A DNA stretch of 64,000 nt from Microbacterium sp. NIBRBAC000506063 (GTDB lineage Bacteria; Actinomycetota; Actinomycetes; Actinomycetales; Microbacteriaceae), in contig NZ_CP072876.1 of assembly GCF_017968845.1 (NCBI RefSeq), positions 496,001 through 560,000 on the forward strand, given 5' to 3'. The notes beneath the pieces were generated by a model that was not told where the DNA came from, searched no databases, and saw only the letters and a list, made by a program, of their open reading frames with translations. Below are positions 53,787-64,000 of this stretch, piece by piece (the first letter of the stretch is position 1; every line of letters begins with the position of its first letter). The translations under genes and the position numbers were made by a program.

Positions 53787-55258
53787 TCAGAGCCCACGCC
53801 AGGTCCAGCGTCCGGCAAGCAGCGTTCCGGAGACGGGGAGCTCCCGAAGCCGCTCGAATCCTGCCCCTGCGGATCGAGGTCGAGAACCGCGAGATCGGCA
53901 ACATCGCCCACCGATACGGTGGTCTTTCCGCGCATGCTCCCGGCGAGGGCGAGATCGAGGGGATCCGCTGCTCCGGATGCCATGGTTCACGTCCACCCGA
54001 CGACGGCGTGTGGCGGCATCGATCCAGATCCAGGGATCCAGCGGTGCCACCGGCGCATCGGAGCCGAAGCGCAGCGTCGCACCTCCCTCGTGCAGCGAGC
54101 GCAGCGCGAAGGCCCGGTCCGTGCGCCCTTCCCAGTGCCGGTCTGCGACGTCGCGATCGTCCATCGCATGTTCGGGTTGCACGCTCGCGGTGACCCCGAG
54201 GGTCCCGAACCGCGCGAAGTCCTCGCTACGGACGAGCTGCGCGTGCTCGATGCGTCCGGCGACCCCGAACTCGGCGAAGATGTCGAGCACTTCGGTATTG
54301 GCGCGGTCTCCGATCGCGTGCACGGCCGGGGCGATGCCGTGCGGGATCGCATGGCGCAGAAGGCGCCGCAGCTCCTCCGGCGGGACCGTGGCGACGCCGC
54401 AGGGATGCTCCGCGTCCGGTCCGATGCCCGGATAAGGATCCCAGCACCATGCCGTCCGTGTGTTGAGCGAGCCGTCGACGACGACCTTCAGCGGCCCCAT
54501 CGTGACCAGCCCCCGGGGCTCGAGGACATCACCGGTGCGCAGCCGGGCGGCCACGGCCCCCTCGAGGTACTCGGGCCAGATCGAGGTCTCGACGCGCAGG
54601 AGATCGAGACCGGACGCCACGCGCTCGGGCCATTCCGCGACATTGTCGGCGTGCTCGAACTCGACGATGCCGACCACACCGCGCCGCGCCGCCGCCTCCG
54701 CGGCCTCCCGGAATCGCTGCGGTGTCGGCGAGCCCTCGTCGCGCAGGTGCGCCGGCGTGCGCAGCCACGGCCCTCCCGCACGAGGCCGCTGGCGTCCAGT
54801 GCGTGACCGGTGCGCTCACCGGCCAGGGAGTTCATCCACGCGCAGTGCAGATCGCCGCTGATGAGGATGATCGGGGTCGCGCCGCTGACGGCGTTGAGGG
54901 CGGCCAGACTCGGCGCATCCGGCCAGGTCCCGTCGCGGAATCCATAACCGGTGATCATGCGCCCCGGCTCGTGGTCTCCGGATGCCAGCACCTCCTGCAC
55001 CCGGACGAGCACGTCCGCGGCGCTGCGCGTCTCCGAGAGGTCGAAGCGGGAACGCCGGATCACCCATTGCGTGAAGTGCACGTGCTCGTCCCACAGGCCC
55101 GGCGAGAGCACCCGGCCGTCGAGATCCACCGGTTCGGAGGACTCGTCCGCGAGCGCAGCCGGCGGGGCGATCTCGGCGACCCTTCCGTCGACGATGCGCA
55201 CGTCGCCGACCTCGCTCCTTCCGAGCAGGCGGGCGTTGCGCAGCAGCAGGGACGGCAT
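53787..55258 (-). CDS. YtcJ-like amidohydrolase 1
   Basis: About 491 residues after repair. Metal-dependent hydrolase of the amidohydrolase_3 group: HVHFTQWVIRRSRFD, HAIGDRANTEVLDIF, EHAQLVR, GSDAPVAPLDPW. Close paralogue of amidohydrolase 3 (58194-59662), with the same VDGSLNTRTAWCWDPYPG. Four breaks, at 54771-54773, near 53995, near 53974 and near 53850, all single losses; the last frame resumes with FERLRELPVSG and ends at 53787. Substrate unknown. Confidence 0.8.
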
Positions 55259-55458
55259 CCGATCACTCCTGGTTCTCGTGGGGCGTGCCCTCACCCTATG
55301 CGGCGGCACGCGCGTCTCGAATGGGTCTGTGCACCACCCTGTTCGGGTTTCCGTGTGTGGAGACCCCATCCTGGCCGGACGCCCACGCGGGTAGCGTGGC
55401 GACGAGAGCTTCCCCCGCAGCGTCGCCGCTCTCACTGTCCGATCGAACAGGAGCGTCC

Positions 55459-56613
55459 GTGACCGACCATCTCGACACCCCGCCGCCCGGCTCCTTCCTG
55501 CCGTTGCGCGGCATCCGGGTGATCGACTTCACGCGCCTGCTGGCCGGTCCCTACGCGACCATGACGCTCGCCGAGCTCGGCGCCGACGTGATCAAGATCG
55601 AGAAGCCGGATGCCGGCGACGACACCCGCGCGTGGGGACCGCCCTTCGTCGGGGACGACAGCGCCTACTTCCACGCGATCAACCGCGGCAAGCGCAGCGT
55701 GACCCTCGACCTCACCCGCGACGACGACCGCGAGCGCGCCCTCGGCCTCATCGCCGAGGCGGACGTCGTCGTCGAGAGCTTCCGCCCGGGGTCGCCGAAC
55801 GGCTCGGCGTCGGCGCCGACGAGCTGCGGGGCGATTCCCCGGCTCGTCTACGCGTCGATCAGCGGTTTCTCCCCGATCGGTCCGCTGTCGACCGAACCGG
55901 GCACCGCGGTGACGGTCGAGGCGGAGTCGGGCCTCATGCAGGTCACCGGCTACGAGGACGGCGGGCCGGTGCGCTCCGGGGTCGCGATGGTCGACATCGC
56001 CACCGGGATGTCGATGATCAACGGCGTGCTCGCCGCCCTCCTGGAGCGCGAGCGCACCGGCCGGGGCCGGCGGATCGAGGTGTCGCTGTTCGCGACGGCG
56101 CTGAGCTCGCTGGGGACGGTGATCGCCGCGTCGACCGCCGGCGGCCCGGCCCCGCGCCCTGGGGCAGCGCGCATCCCTCGATCGTGCCCTACCGCGCCTT
56201 CCCGGTCGCGGACGGGCACGCGGTGCTCGGGCCACCAACGACCCCATGTTCGTGCGGCTGGCCGCGGCGCTGAACCTGGAGGAGGAGCTCGGCCGTGCGG
56301 AGTGGACCCGCAACGAGGGACGCGTGCGCGACCGCGACCGCCTCGAAGACCTCTTGGCCGCCCGGCTGGCGGAGCTCGCCCTCGACGAGGTCGTGGAGCG
56401 GCTCCAGGCGCATCGGGTGCTGGTCGCGCGCGTGCGACGCGCCGACGAGGCGGCCCGCGGCGAGCAGGCCGAGGCGATGGGGATGGTCTACGAGGACGAC
56501 GGTGTGCTCATCGCCCGCTCAGCCTCGGCACGAACGGAACTGTGCCGCTCGGGCCGGCACCGCGTCTCGGCGAGCACAACGCGGATCTTCTGGGCTCGGT
56601 TCAGCGCTCGTAG
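55459..56613 (+). CDS. Class III CoA transferase (CaiB/BaiF family)
   Basis: About 386 residues after repair. GTG 55459 with AGGAG upstream; LRGIRVIDFTRLLAGPYATMTLAELGADVIKIEKP start; VAMVDIATGMSMINGVL carries the catalytic Asp. Transfers CoA between a carboxylate and an acyl-CoA. Six breaks: three between 55780 and 55870, and one each at 56157-56159, 56228-56230 and 56514-56516. Lies between divergent amidohydrolase 1 and convergent amidohydrolase 2, whose ends overlap by 13 bases. Confidence 0.85.
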   Translation: MTDHLDTPPPGSFLPLRGIRVIDFTRLLAGPYATMTLAELGADVIKIEKPDAGDDTRAWGPPFVGDDSAYFHAINRGKRSVTLDLTRDDDRERALGLIAEADVVVESFRPGSPNGSASAPTSCGAIPRLVYASISGFSPIGPLSTEPGTAVTVEAESGLMQVTGYEDGGPVRSGVAMVDIATGMSMINGVLAALLERERTGRGRRIEVSLFATALSSLGTVIAASTAGGPAPRPGAARIPRSCPTAPSRSRTGTRCSGHQRPHVRAAGRGAEPGGGARPCGVDPQRGTRARPRPPRRPLGRPAGGARPRRGRGAAPGASGAGRARATRRRGGPRRAGRGDGDGLRGRRCAHRPLSLGTNGTVPLGPAPRLGEHNADLLGSVQRS

Positions 56614-58197
56614 ACCAGCTCGCCGCGGATCCAGGTCTGCGCGGCCCGCACCGCGGAGATCTCCTCCTCCGCCACGGTGAACAGGTCCCGGTCCAGCACG
56701 ACGAAGCTCGCATCGAAGCCCTCAGCGATGCGCCCCACGCCCTCGAGCGGTGAGAGCGTGGCCGCTCGGCCGGTGTAGAGCAGCACCGCCTGCGCGGCGG
56801 TGATGGCGGCATCCGCCCCGAACTCCACACCGTTGTAAGCGCGGCGGCGCACCGCGGCCTCGATCGAGAGCATCACATCATCCGCCCCGCTCCACGCCGT
56901 CGCCGGACGATCCGAGGACAGCGCGAGCGGCCCGACCGTGCGATAGAGACGCTCGATCGGATAAGCATCAGCAAGCTGCACCTCGTGCAGCGCGGTCTCG
57001 TAGCCGTCGTACTCGGCGAAGAAGAACACCGTGTGCGTGGCGACGCCGAAGCTCATACGGGCATCGCGCAGACGGGCGGCATACTCCTCGCTGATGATCG
57101 TCGCATGCTCGATCCGCACCGAGGGGATCCCGTCCAGCCAGGGGTCTTCGTCGGCGAAGAGCTCCATCACCCGGTCGAGGGCGCGGTCGCCCATCGCGTG
57201 CACCGCGAGCTGCACGCCGTTGCGTCGCGCCCAGGCCCCGCGGCGAGAACGTCCTCGTCGGAGGCCACACGCAGTCCGTGGTCGCAGGAGTCCGGGTAGG
57301 GCTCGTGCACCCAGGCGGTCCGGTTCGAGTAGGCGCCGTCGAGCACGACCTTCACGCCGGCGACGCGGATGTCGCCTTCGCGGTCGCCCGGGGCGAGGTC
57401 GGCCAGCGGCTGCTCCGGATCCCACCCGGGGTAGAGCGCGACCTTCGTGCGCAGGCCCGCCGCCGCGGCGGCACGGAACGTGCCGAGGGGGTCGTCGATG
57501 CGCGTGGAGAGCAGGTCGCACACCGCGACGATCCCGCGGGAGGCGAGCTCCTCGCCGATCGCGAGGAGGGCGGCAACCTGCTCCTCGCGCGAGGGTGCGG
57601 GCATCACGCGCGTGACGGCGGCGGTGGCGGCGATCTCGGTGAGGACGCCGTTGGGCTCGCCATCGGCGTCGCGCTCGAAGCGGGCTCCGCTCGGATCGGG
57701 CGTGTCCGCCGTGATCCCGCGAGCTCCAGCGCGCGCGTGTTGCACACGGCGGAGTGCGCATCGCAGCGCCAGACCATCACCGGCTGATCGCGGGAGACCC
57801 GGTCGAGATCGGATGCCGTCGGCATCCGCGCTCCGGGGTACTTGGTCTCGTCGAAGCCGCGGCCGAGGATCCAGGCGTCCGGGCCGGCGCCGAGGGCGGG
57901 ATGGGTGCGCAGCGCGGCGAGGAGCTCCTCGACCGAGGTCACCGCCGGCGGGAAGCACTCCACCGAGTGCCCGTTCGCGATGACGAGCGCCGGATGCGTG
58001 TGGCTGTCGATGAGGCCCGGCAGCACGGTCCGCCCGCCGAGGTCGACGGCCTGCTCGTGCGCGACCGTGTCGGCGTCGCCGATCCAGGTGAATCGCCCCT
58101 CCTCGACGCGGAAGGCGGAGACGAAGTCGTCCTCGCCGGTTCCCGTGAAGACCTTCGCGTTGGTGAACAGCGTCCCGATCTCCGGCGCGCCGCTCAC
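56601..58197 (-). CDS. YtcJ-like amidohydrolase 2
   Basis: About 532 residues after repair. IGTLFTNAKVFTGTGEDDF start, LIDSHTHPALV metal motif, AVHAMGDRALDRVMELF, IEHATIISEEYAARL, and GFDASFVVLDRDLFTV. More distant from amidohydrolases 1 and 3 than these are from each other. Two breaks at 57716-57718 and 57236-57239. The GTG 58197 overlaps the amidohydrolase 3 stop by 4 bases. Confidence 0.8.
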
Positions 58198-59662
58198 AGC
58201 GACCGCCAGGTGAAGCGGCCGCCCAGCAGCGTCGCCGACACGGGCATGTCTCGCAGCTCGTCGCGCGTGCAGGCGGCCGGATCCCGATCGAAGACGACGA
58301 GGTCGGCGGGCGCTCCCACCGCCAGTCGCGTGCGACTGCTGGACTCCATCGCGACCCCGAGGTCGAGGCGCTGCTCCGGGTGCCAGGGTTCGCGGTCTCC
58401 GCGACTGCGCACCGTGGCCGACGCGAGGGCCTGCCAGGGTCCAGCGGCGAGACGGGCGCATCCGAGCCCAGGCGCAGCGCGGCGCCCGCGCGATGGAGGG
58501 AGCCGAAGGCGAAGGCGCGGTCGGTGCGCCCGGCCCAGAAGCGGTCGGCGACGTCGCGGTCGTCCATGGCGTGCTCGGGCTGGACGCTGGCGATCAGTCC
58601 GAGCGGGGCGAAGCGGGCGAAGTCGTCCTCGCGCACGAACTGCGCGTGCTCGATGATGCCCTGCATGCCCAGCGCGCCGAAGACGTCGAGCACCTCGGAG
58701 TTGGCGCGGTCGCCGATCGCGTGGACGGCCGCCTCGATGCCGGCGCCCCGGGCGCGCTCGAGCAGGCGCCGCAGCTCCGGCATGGGCACGCTCTCCATCC
58801 CGCAGGCGTGCGGGTGCGAAGGATCCAGCCCCGGATAGGGGTCCCAGCACCAGGCGGTGCGCGTGTTCAGCGAGCCGTCGACGACGACCTTGAGCCGGCC
58901 CATCTGCAGCAGCCCGCTGTCGTGGAGCACATCTCCGGTGCGGAGACCGGCGGCGATCGTCTCCTCGAGACGATCCGGCCAGACGGCCGCGTCGACGCGC
59001 AGGCTCGTCACCCCCGCATCGATGCGCGTCCGCCAGTCGCCGAGGTTGTCGGCGATCTCGTACTCGACGATCCCGACGACACCACGGCGCGCGGCGGCAT
59101 CGGCCACCTCGCGGTAGGCGGCCGGAGAGAGGTGCGCGACCTCGTCGAGGCGGTGCTGCGCCCGCATCCAGTCGCCCTCGAGGATCAGGCCCGTCTCGTC
59201 CGGCGTCATGCCCAGTCGGGCCGCGCCGGCCGAGTTGACCCAGGCGCAGTGCAGATCGCCGCTGACGAGGACGACCGGGTCGTTCGGTGCGACCGCGTCG
59301 AACGCCTCGAGCGACGGCGGCGCGGGCCAGAGCCCGTCGCGGAAGCCGTAGCCGATGAGCACGCCGTCGGTGCGCGGCGCGTCGCTCTCGAGCGCACGGC
59401 GCACCACCGCGAGGACCTCGTCGGCGTTCGCGGTTCCGGTGAGGTCCAGCCGCCTGCTGCGGATGACCCACTGCGTGAAGTGCACATGGGCGTCCCACAG
59501 CCCCGGTCCGACGTAGCGGCCGTCGACATCGACGACCTCGCCGGCGGCATCCGATCGTCCCGGAGGGGTGATCTGCGCGATCCTCCCCTCCTCGATCACG
59601 ATGTCGACGAGGGTCTGATCGGCACGGCGCGCGCCTCGCAGCACGACGGAGGGCGTGGTCAT
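58194..59662 (-). CDS. YtcJ-like amidohydrolase 3
   Basis: About 489 residues after repair. MTTPSVVLRGARRADQTL start, HVHFTQWVI metal motif, VDGSLNTRTAWCWDPYPG, AVHAIGDRANSEVLDVFGAL and GSDAPVSPLDPW. Paralogue of amidohydrolase 1. One break at 58437-58439. It is the third gene of a minus-strand operon headed by putA. Confidence 0.84.
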
Positions 59663-59678
59663 CCGGATCCTTCCGAGG

Positions 59679-60323
59679 TCAGGAGTGCGGTGCGGTCTGC
59701 GCCGCGTGCACCTGGGTCATCCGCGCCGCGAGGGCATGGTTCTCATAGGGCCCGGAGGCGCGCAGCGCCGCGACGATGCGCTCGACGACCTCCCGCGGCT
59801 TGTCCTGGCTCATCTTCTCCTTGGCCTCGAAGCGCTCCACCCGCAGCCGGAACCCGACCGTGCCGTGCACGATGCGCGCGGCGTAGTCGGCGTTCTCGAG
59901 CGTGCGGTTCATCAGGAAGGGCTCGGGCAGCTCGCGCTCGAAGTGCTCGACGAGCTTCTCCAGCACGTGCAGGTTCTCCTCGTCGGAGAGGATCTCGGGC
60001 GTGCCGTAGAGGTGGGCGACGGCGAAGTTCCACGTGGGCACCGCCGGCGACATCTCGTACCACCCGGGTGAGACATAGCCCTGCGGACCATAGACGACGA
60101 CCATCGTCTCGTGCCGGCCGAGCTCGTGCAGGCCCTCATCCGGCCTGCCGACGTGACTGACGATCGAGAGGGACCGCTCGTCGTCCTCCAGCAGCACCGG
60201 GTAGTGCGATGCGACCAGACCCCGACCGGGCACATGCGTGACGATCGTCGCCCAGGGATTGTCGCGGATGAGGGCGCGGATGTGCGTGGCGTCCTCGACG
60301 GCGTAGTCGGGGTTCGGCCTCAT
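59679..60323 (-). CDS. FMN-binding PaiB-like protein
   Basis: 214 residues, intact. MRPNPDYAVEDATHIRALIRDNPWATIVTHVPGRGLVASHYPVLL and the split-barrel flavin fold YGPQGYVSPGWYE match the PaiB/FMN_bind_2 family. Called a negative transcriptional regulator in Bacillus, but a flavin-binding enzyme role is also possible. Its ATG overlaps the putA stop by 4 bases. Confidence 0.82.
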   Translation of the reverse strand: MRPNPDYAVEDATHIRALIRDNPWATIVTHVPGRGLVASHYPVLLEDDERSLSIVSHVGRPDEGLHELGRHETMVVVYGPQGYVSPGWYEMSPAVPTWNFAVAHLYGTPEILSDEENLHVLEKLVEHFERELPEPFLMNRTLENADYAARIVHGTVGFRLRVERFEAKEKMSQDKPREVVERIVAALRASGPYENHALAARMTQVHAAQTAPHS

Positions 60324-63300
60324 GCAGTCCTCCTGGCGGGCTCCAGCAGCCCGATCTCGTAGCGGTGGGGCGTGCCGAAGCGGTGGGCCGTGATCGACAC
60401 CGCCTGCTCTCGCACGAAGGGCAGCATCTCCACGCGGCCGGCGGCGACGACCTGACCACCGTACACGGCCACCGCGGGAGAGCCCCCGGTGTGCGCGGCC
60501 ACGCCTGCGACGTCTCCGCCGATGAGCCGGATGCGGCCCCCGGTCTCGGCGAGCGCGGCGGCACGGCGGCCCCACGCGGCGGCGTCTTCGACGTGGTGCG
60601 CGACGCCCTCGCCGGTCAGCCATGCGCTCACCTGGCGGGCAGTCTCTCGGCGACGCTCACCGTCACCGCGGCACCCGTGCGGACACCGGCGGCGACGACG
60701 CGGAGAAGCTCGACGACGCGATCGCCCTCGAACCGCACGGTGACCGGCAGTGCCTGGTAGCGCAGCGCATTGTGCTCGGTCTCGAGCCCCGTCGCATCGC
60801 GCACGGCGCCGAACTCGTCCCGCCAGGCGGCGACGTCCGTCGAGAGCGCGGAGCGCAGCCAGCGGGCGTCGGCTTCGTCGCTGCCGAGCGCGGCGCGGAG
60901 GACGGATGCCGTGAGGGCGTCGCCGTCAGCATCCGGCGCCTTCACCTCGGCGTCCTCCCACGTGGAGAGCCCGAAGAGGTAGCTCGGACCGCCGGCCTTG
61001 GTGCCGGCGCCGACGGCGGCCTTCTTCCAGCCGCCGAAGGGCTGGCGTTGGACGATCGCACCGGTCGTGCCGCGGTTGACGTAGACGTTGCCGGCCTCGA
61101 CCGCGGCGAGCCAGGTCTGGATCTCCCGCTCGTCGAGGGAGTGCAGGCCGGAGGTGAGGCCGTAGTCGATCGCGTTGACCAGCTCGATGGCGTCCTCCAG
61201 CGTCGCGGCGGTCATGATGCCGAGGACGGGCCGAAGTACTCGGTGAGGTGGTAGGGCGAGCCGGGGCGACGTTCTCCTTGACGCCCGGGCTCCACAAGGC
61301 GCCGTCCGCGTCGAGCTTCTGCGGCTCGATGACCCACTTCTCGCCGGGCTCGAGAGTGGTGAGGGCGCGCTTCAGCTTGCCCTCGGCCGGCCCGATGAGC
61401 GGGCCGATGCGGCTCGGGCCTTCCCAGGGCATGCCGACCTGGTAGGCGCCGACGGCGTCGATGAGCTGGCGGCGGAAGCGCTCGGAGGTAGCCACCGACC
61501 CCACGAGGATTACGAGCGAGGCGGCGGAGCACTTCTGGCCGGCGTGGCCGAAGGCCGAGTAGGCGACGTCCTTGGCGGCGAGGTCGAGGTCGGCGCTGGG
61601 GTGACGATGATGGCGTTCTTGCCGCTCGTCTCGGCCAGCAGCGGCAGATCGGGGCGGAAGCTGCGGAAGAGCTCGGCGGTCTCGTAGCCGCCGGTGAGGA
61701 TCAGGCGCTCGACGGCCGGGTGACTGACCAGGCGCGTGCCGAGGTCGCGGCCGTCGAGCTGCACGTAGTGGAGCACCTCGCGCGGGACGCCGGCCTCCCA
61801 CAGCGCCTCGACCATGACGGCGCCGGAGCGGCGCGCCTGCCGGGCGGGCTTGATGATGACCGGGGAGCCCGCGGCGAGCGCGGCGAGCGTCGATCCCGCG
61901 GGGATCGCGACCGGGAAGTTCCACGGAGGGGTCACGACCGTGAGTCCGACCGGCACGGGGCTGGCGCCGTCGACCTCGTCGAGCGCGATGGCGCTCTCGG
62001 CGTAGTAGTGGGCGAAGTCGATCGCCTCGGAGACCTCGGGGTCGCCCTGCTCGACGATCTTGCCGCACTCCGAGCCCATGACCTCGAGGAGCTCGCCGCG
62101 GCGGCGCTCCATGATGTCGCCGGCGCGGTGGAGGATCTCCGCCCGACCCTTCGCGCCGAGCTCCCGCCAGGCGGCGCCGGCGGCCACCGCCGCCTCGATG
62201 ACCTGGTCGACGGCCTCGACCGTGGAGTGGGTGTTCGCCTCGACGGTGTCGTTGCCGAGCGTCGAGTCCTTCATGCGGGAACGGATGGCGCCTGCCCAGA
62301 GCCGGTTCGCAGCGAGACTCGGGTCGCTGTCGGGGGTGTTCTCGAACCCGCCGCGCGGGGCGGGCTCCGGCGCCGCGGAGCGGTCCTGCCGGCGATTCGG
62401 CTCCGGCACCTCGGTCGGCATGGTCTCGATCGAGGCGAGGAAGCGGTCGCGTTCGCGGGCGAACAGCGCCGGTTCGTCATCGAGGTCGAAGACGGCCGAC
62501 ATGAAGTTCTCCTGAGAGGCGCCCTCCTCCAGGCGACGGATGAGATAGGCGATGGCGACGTCGAACTCCTGCGGGTGCACGACGGGCGTGTAGAGCAGGA
62601 GCGAGCCGACCGTGCGGCGCACGACCTCCGCCTGCGCCGAGGCCATGCCCAGCAGCATCTCGAACTCGACCCCGTCGGTCGCTCCGCGCTGCTCGGCCAG
62701 GAGCCAGGCGAGGGCGATGTCGAAGAGGTTGTGACCGGCGACGCCGATGCGCACGTTCGCGGTGTGCTCCGGACGCAGCGAGTAGTCCAGGACCGCCTTG
62801 TACGACGCATCCGACGCCTGCTTGGAGTGCCAGGTCGCCAGGGCCAGCCGTGGGTCTCGGCGTCGACCTGCTCCATCGGCAGGTTCGCGCCCTTGACCAC
62901 GCGCACCTTGATCGGGGCGCCGCCGGCGGCGACGCGGGCCGCCGCCCACTCCTGCAGGCGGATCATCGCGGCCAGGGCGTCAGGCAGATAGGCCTGGAGG
63001 ACGATGCCGGCCTCGAGGTTCCGGAACTCCGGCTTGTCGAGGATCGTCGTGAAGACCGCGAGGGTGAGGTCGAGGTCCTTGTACTCCTCCATGTCGAGGT
63101 TGATGAACTTCTCGCCGGCGGCCGCGATCGTGTAGAGCGGGCTGAGTGCCGCCACCGCATGCTCGACGGCCTCTTCGAACGCCCAGGGCTGTGCGGAGCG
63201 ACGGTCGAGGAGACCTTGATCGAGACGTAGTCGACGTCGTCTCGGGTGAGGAGCCTGCGGGTGCCCTCGAGGCGTCGGGCGGCCTCTTCCTGCCCGAGGA

Positions 63301-63756
63301 TCGCCTCGCCGAGGAGGTTGATGTTGAGCCGGACGCCGTCGTCCTTGCGGATGTGGGCGATGGCCTTTCCGAGCTTGGCGTCGGTGGCGTCCACGATGAG
63401 GTGACGGACCATGCCGCGCAGCACCCGGCGGCTGATCGGGACGACGATGCCCGGCAGGATCGGGGCGACGAAGCCGCCGAGGCCGATGAGCGTGCGCAGC
63501 GTCCACGGCAGGAAGGCCGGGGTCAGCGGCACGAGGTCGCGGAGGTTGCGGGCGGCGACGCCGAGGTCCTCCGGACGCACGACGCCGTCGACGAAGCCGA
63601 CCGTGAAGGCCAGGCCGTTCTCGTCGCGGAGGACGCCGGCGAGACGTTCCGCCGCCTTGTCGACGGGATCTCGCGGCTCTCCTCGAGCCAGCGCTGGACG
63701 AGGGCGACGGCGTCGTCCGCCAGCTCGGTCATCTGGTCGGAAACGATCATCGACAT
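60320..63756 (-). CDS. putA: Bifunctional proline dehydrogenase / P5C dehydrogenase
   Basis: Oxidises proline to glutamate. About 1147 residues after repair. N-terminal FAD PRODH barrel (RRVLRGMVRHLIVDATDAK, then RLNINLLGEAILGQEEA), then an ALDH domain with ETSGKNAI (catalytic Glu) and GHAGQKCSAASL (catalytic Cys), and a C-terminal extension ending AHRFGTPHRYEIGLLE. Seven breaks, at 63665-63667, 63186-63188, 62841-62843, 61598-61601, 61263-61266, 61228-61230 and 60637-60639. ATG 63756 with AAGGAG upstream. Divergent from a LysR gene. Confidence 0.92.
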
Positions 63757-63845
63757 GGGGTCTCCTTGCTGAAGGGCACGCCTGTCGTGCCGGGGCGCTC
63801 CTCCCAGTGTCCTCCCGGTGATACTTTATGAAAAGCGCACGTAAA

Positions 63846-63870
63846 CGATGATGACCGTTCGGTTTCATCG
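63846..63870. promoter_or_regulatory. Candidate LysR operator between putA and the regulator
   Basis: CGATGA (63846-63851) and TCATCG (63865-63870) form an inverted pair, with inner ACCG (63854-63857) and CGGT (63860-63863) around a TT centre; the arms are unequal by one base. Lies between the divergent starts, where a LysR regulator of putA would bind. Confidence 0.45.
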
Positions 63871-63887
63871 AATGAATGGAGGATGCC

Positions 63888-64000
63888 GTGTTCGAGCTGC
63901 GACGCCTGCGCCTGCTGCATGAGCTCTCCCTGCGCGGCACGATCGCGAGCGTCGCCGAGGCGCTCTCCTACAGCCCGTCCACGGTCTCCCAACAGCTCTC
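63888..64000 (+). CDS. LysR-type regulator (N-terminal part)
   Basis: GTG 63888 preceded by TGGAGG. FELRRLRLLHELSLRGTIASVAEALSYSPSTVSQQL is a LysR winged HTH; the rest runs off the right edge. Divergent from putA, so a likely activator of proline catabolism. Confidence 0.85.
   Translation, partial: MFELRRLRLLHELSLRGTIASVAEALSYSPSTVSQQL

Noticed and set aside
55800..55870. Genuinely different central segment in the CoA transferase
   Set aside because: The local frame gives a low-complexity Ser/Pro stretch. Three single-base additions give the usual RPGVAERLGVGADEL and PRLVYASISGF.

Overview
The window is high-GC actinobacterial chromosome, most like Microbacteriaceae (Microbacterium-type). 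The evidence is the gene content and order (topA-tmk, a reduced Tad pilus cluster, the ask-asd pair, a dnaX-recR pair, an actinobacterial SRP RNA, Tdk, Mqo), GTG/TTG starts, many ATGA/GTGA overlaps, and -10-like hexamers 6-7 nt before several start codons. The species call is inference.

Layout. 1-9840 (minus strand): a lipoprotein hydrolase, holB, a CaCA antiporter, tmk, topA, then a Tad cluster (TadG-like, TadE, DUF4244, T2SS-F, TadA). 10204-19062 (mostly plus): acetyl-CoA synthetase, a RidA and DUF4177 pair on the minus strand, a class A penicillin-binding protein with PASTA domains, a metallophosphoesterase, tRNA-Pro(CGG), a truncated response regulator, a membrane protein and a HAD phosphatase. 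19055-23701 (minus): tdk, mqo, asd, aspartokinase. 24245-34671 (minus): EamA exporter, recR, dnaX, a GH65 phosphorylase with its beta-phosphoglucomutase, ackA, pta. 34701-35507: VapBC and SRP RNA. 35692-40034 (plus): MoxR ATPase, DUF58, transglutaminase. 40048-42319: trhO and, divergently, an AAA/DUF4143 ATPase behind four tandem repeats. 42330-51526 (minus): a seven-gene catabolic operon (DUF917, hydantoinase-type protein, peptide-type ABC importer, M20 hydrolase) with a divergent PucR regulator. 53139-53695: MazEF-like pair. 53787-64000: three YtcJ-type amidohydrolases, a class III CoA transferase, a PaiB-like protein, PutA and a divergent LysR regulator.

How the genes work together. Two accessory catabolic blocks stand out. 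One (42330-53071) looks like import of a small amide or cyclic-amide compound, ring or desulfuration chemistry by the DUF917/HyuA pair, and deacylation by the M20 hydrolase, under PucR control. The other (53787-64000) couples amidohydrolases and a CoA transferase to proline catabolism. Pta-AckA and Acs give two acetate routes. GH65 plus PgmB turn an alpha-glucoside into glucose 6-phosphate.

Sequence quality. About 80 points where a conserved protein changes frame were found. Nearly all fit a single missing base in a G or C run of three or more. Nearly every long gene outside 2340-9840 is affected. This is much better explained by consensus error than by decay, so these genes are annotated as full-length CDS with the break positions given. 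The coordinates of each CDS span the whole reconstructed gene.
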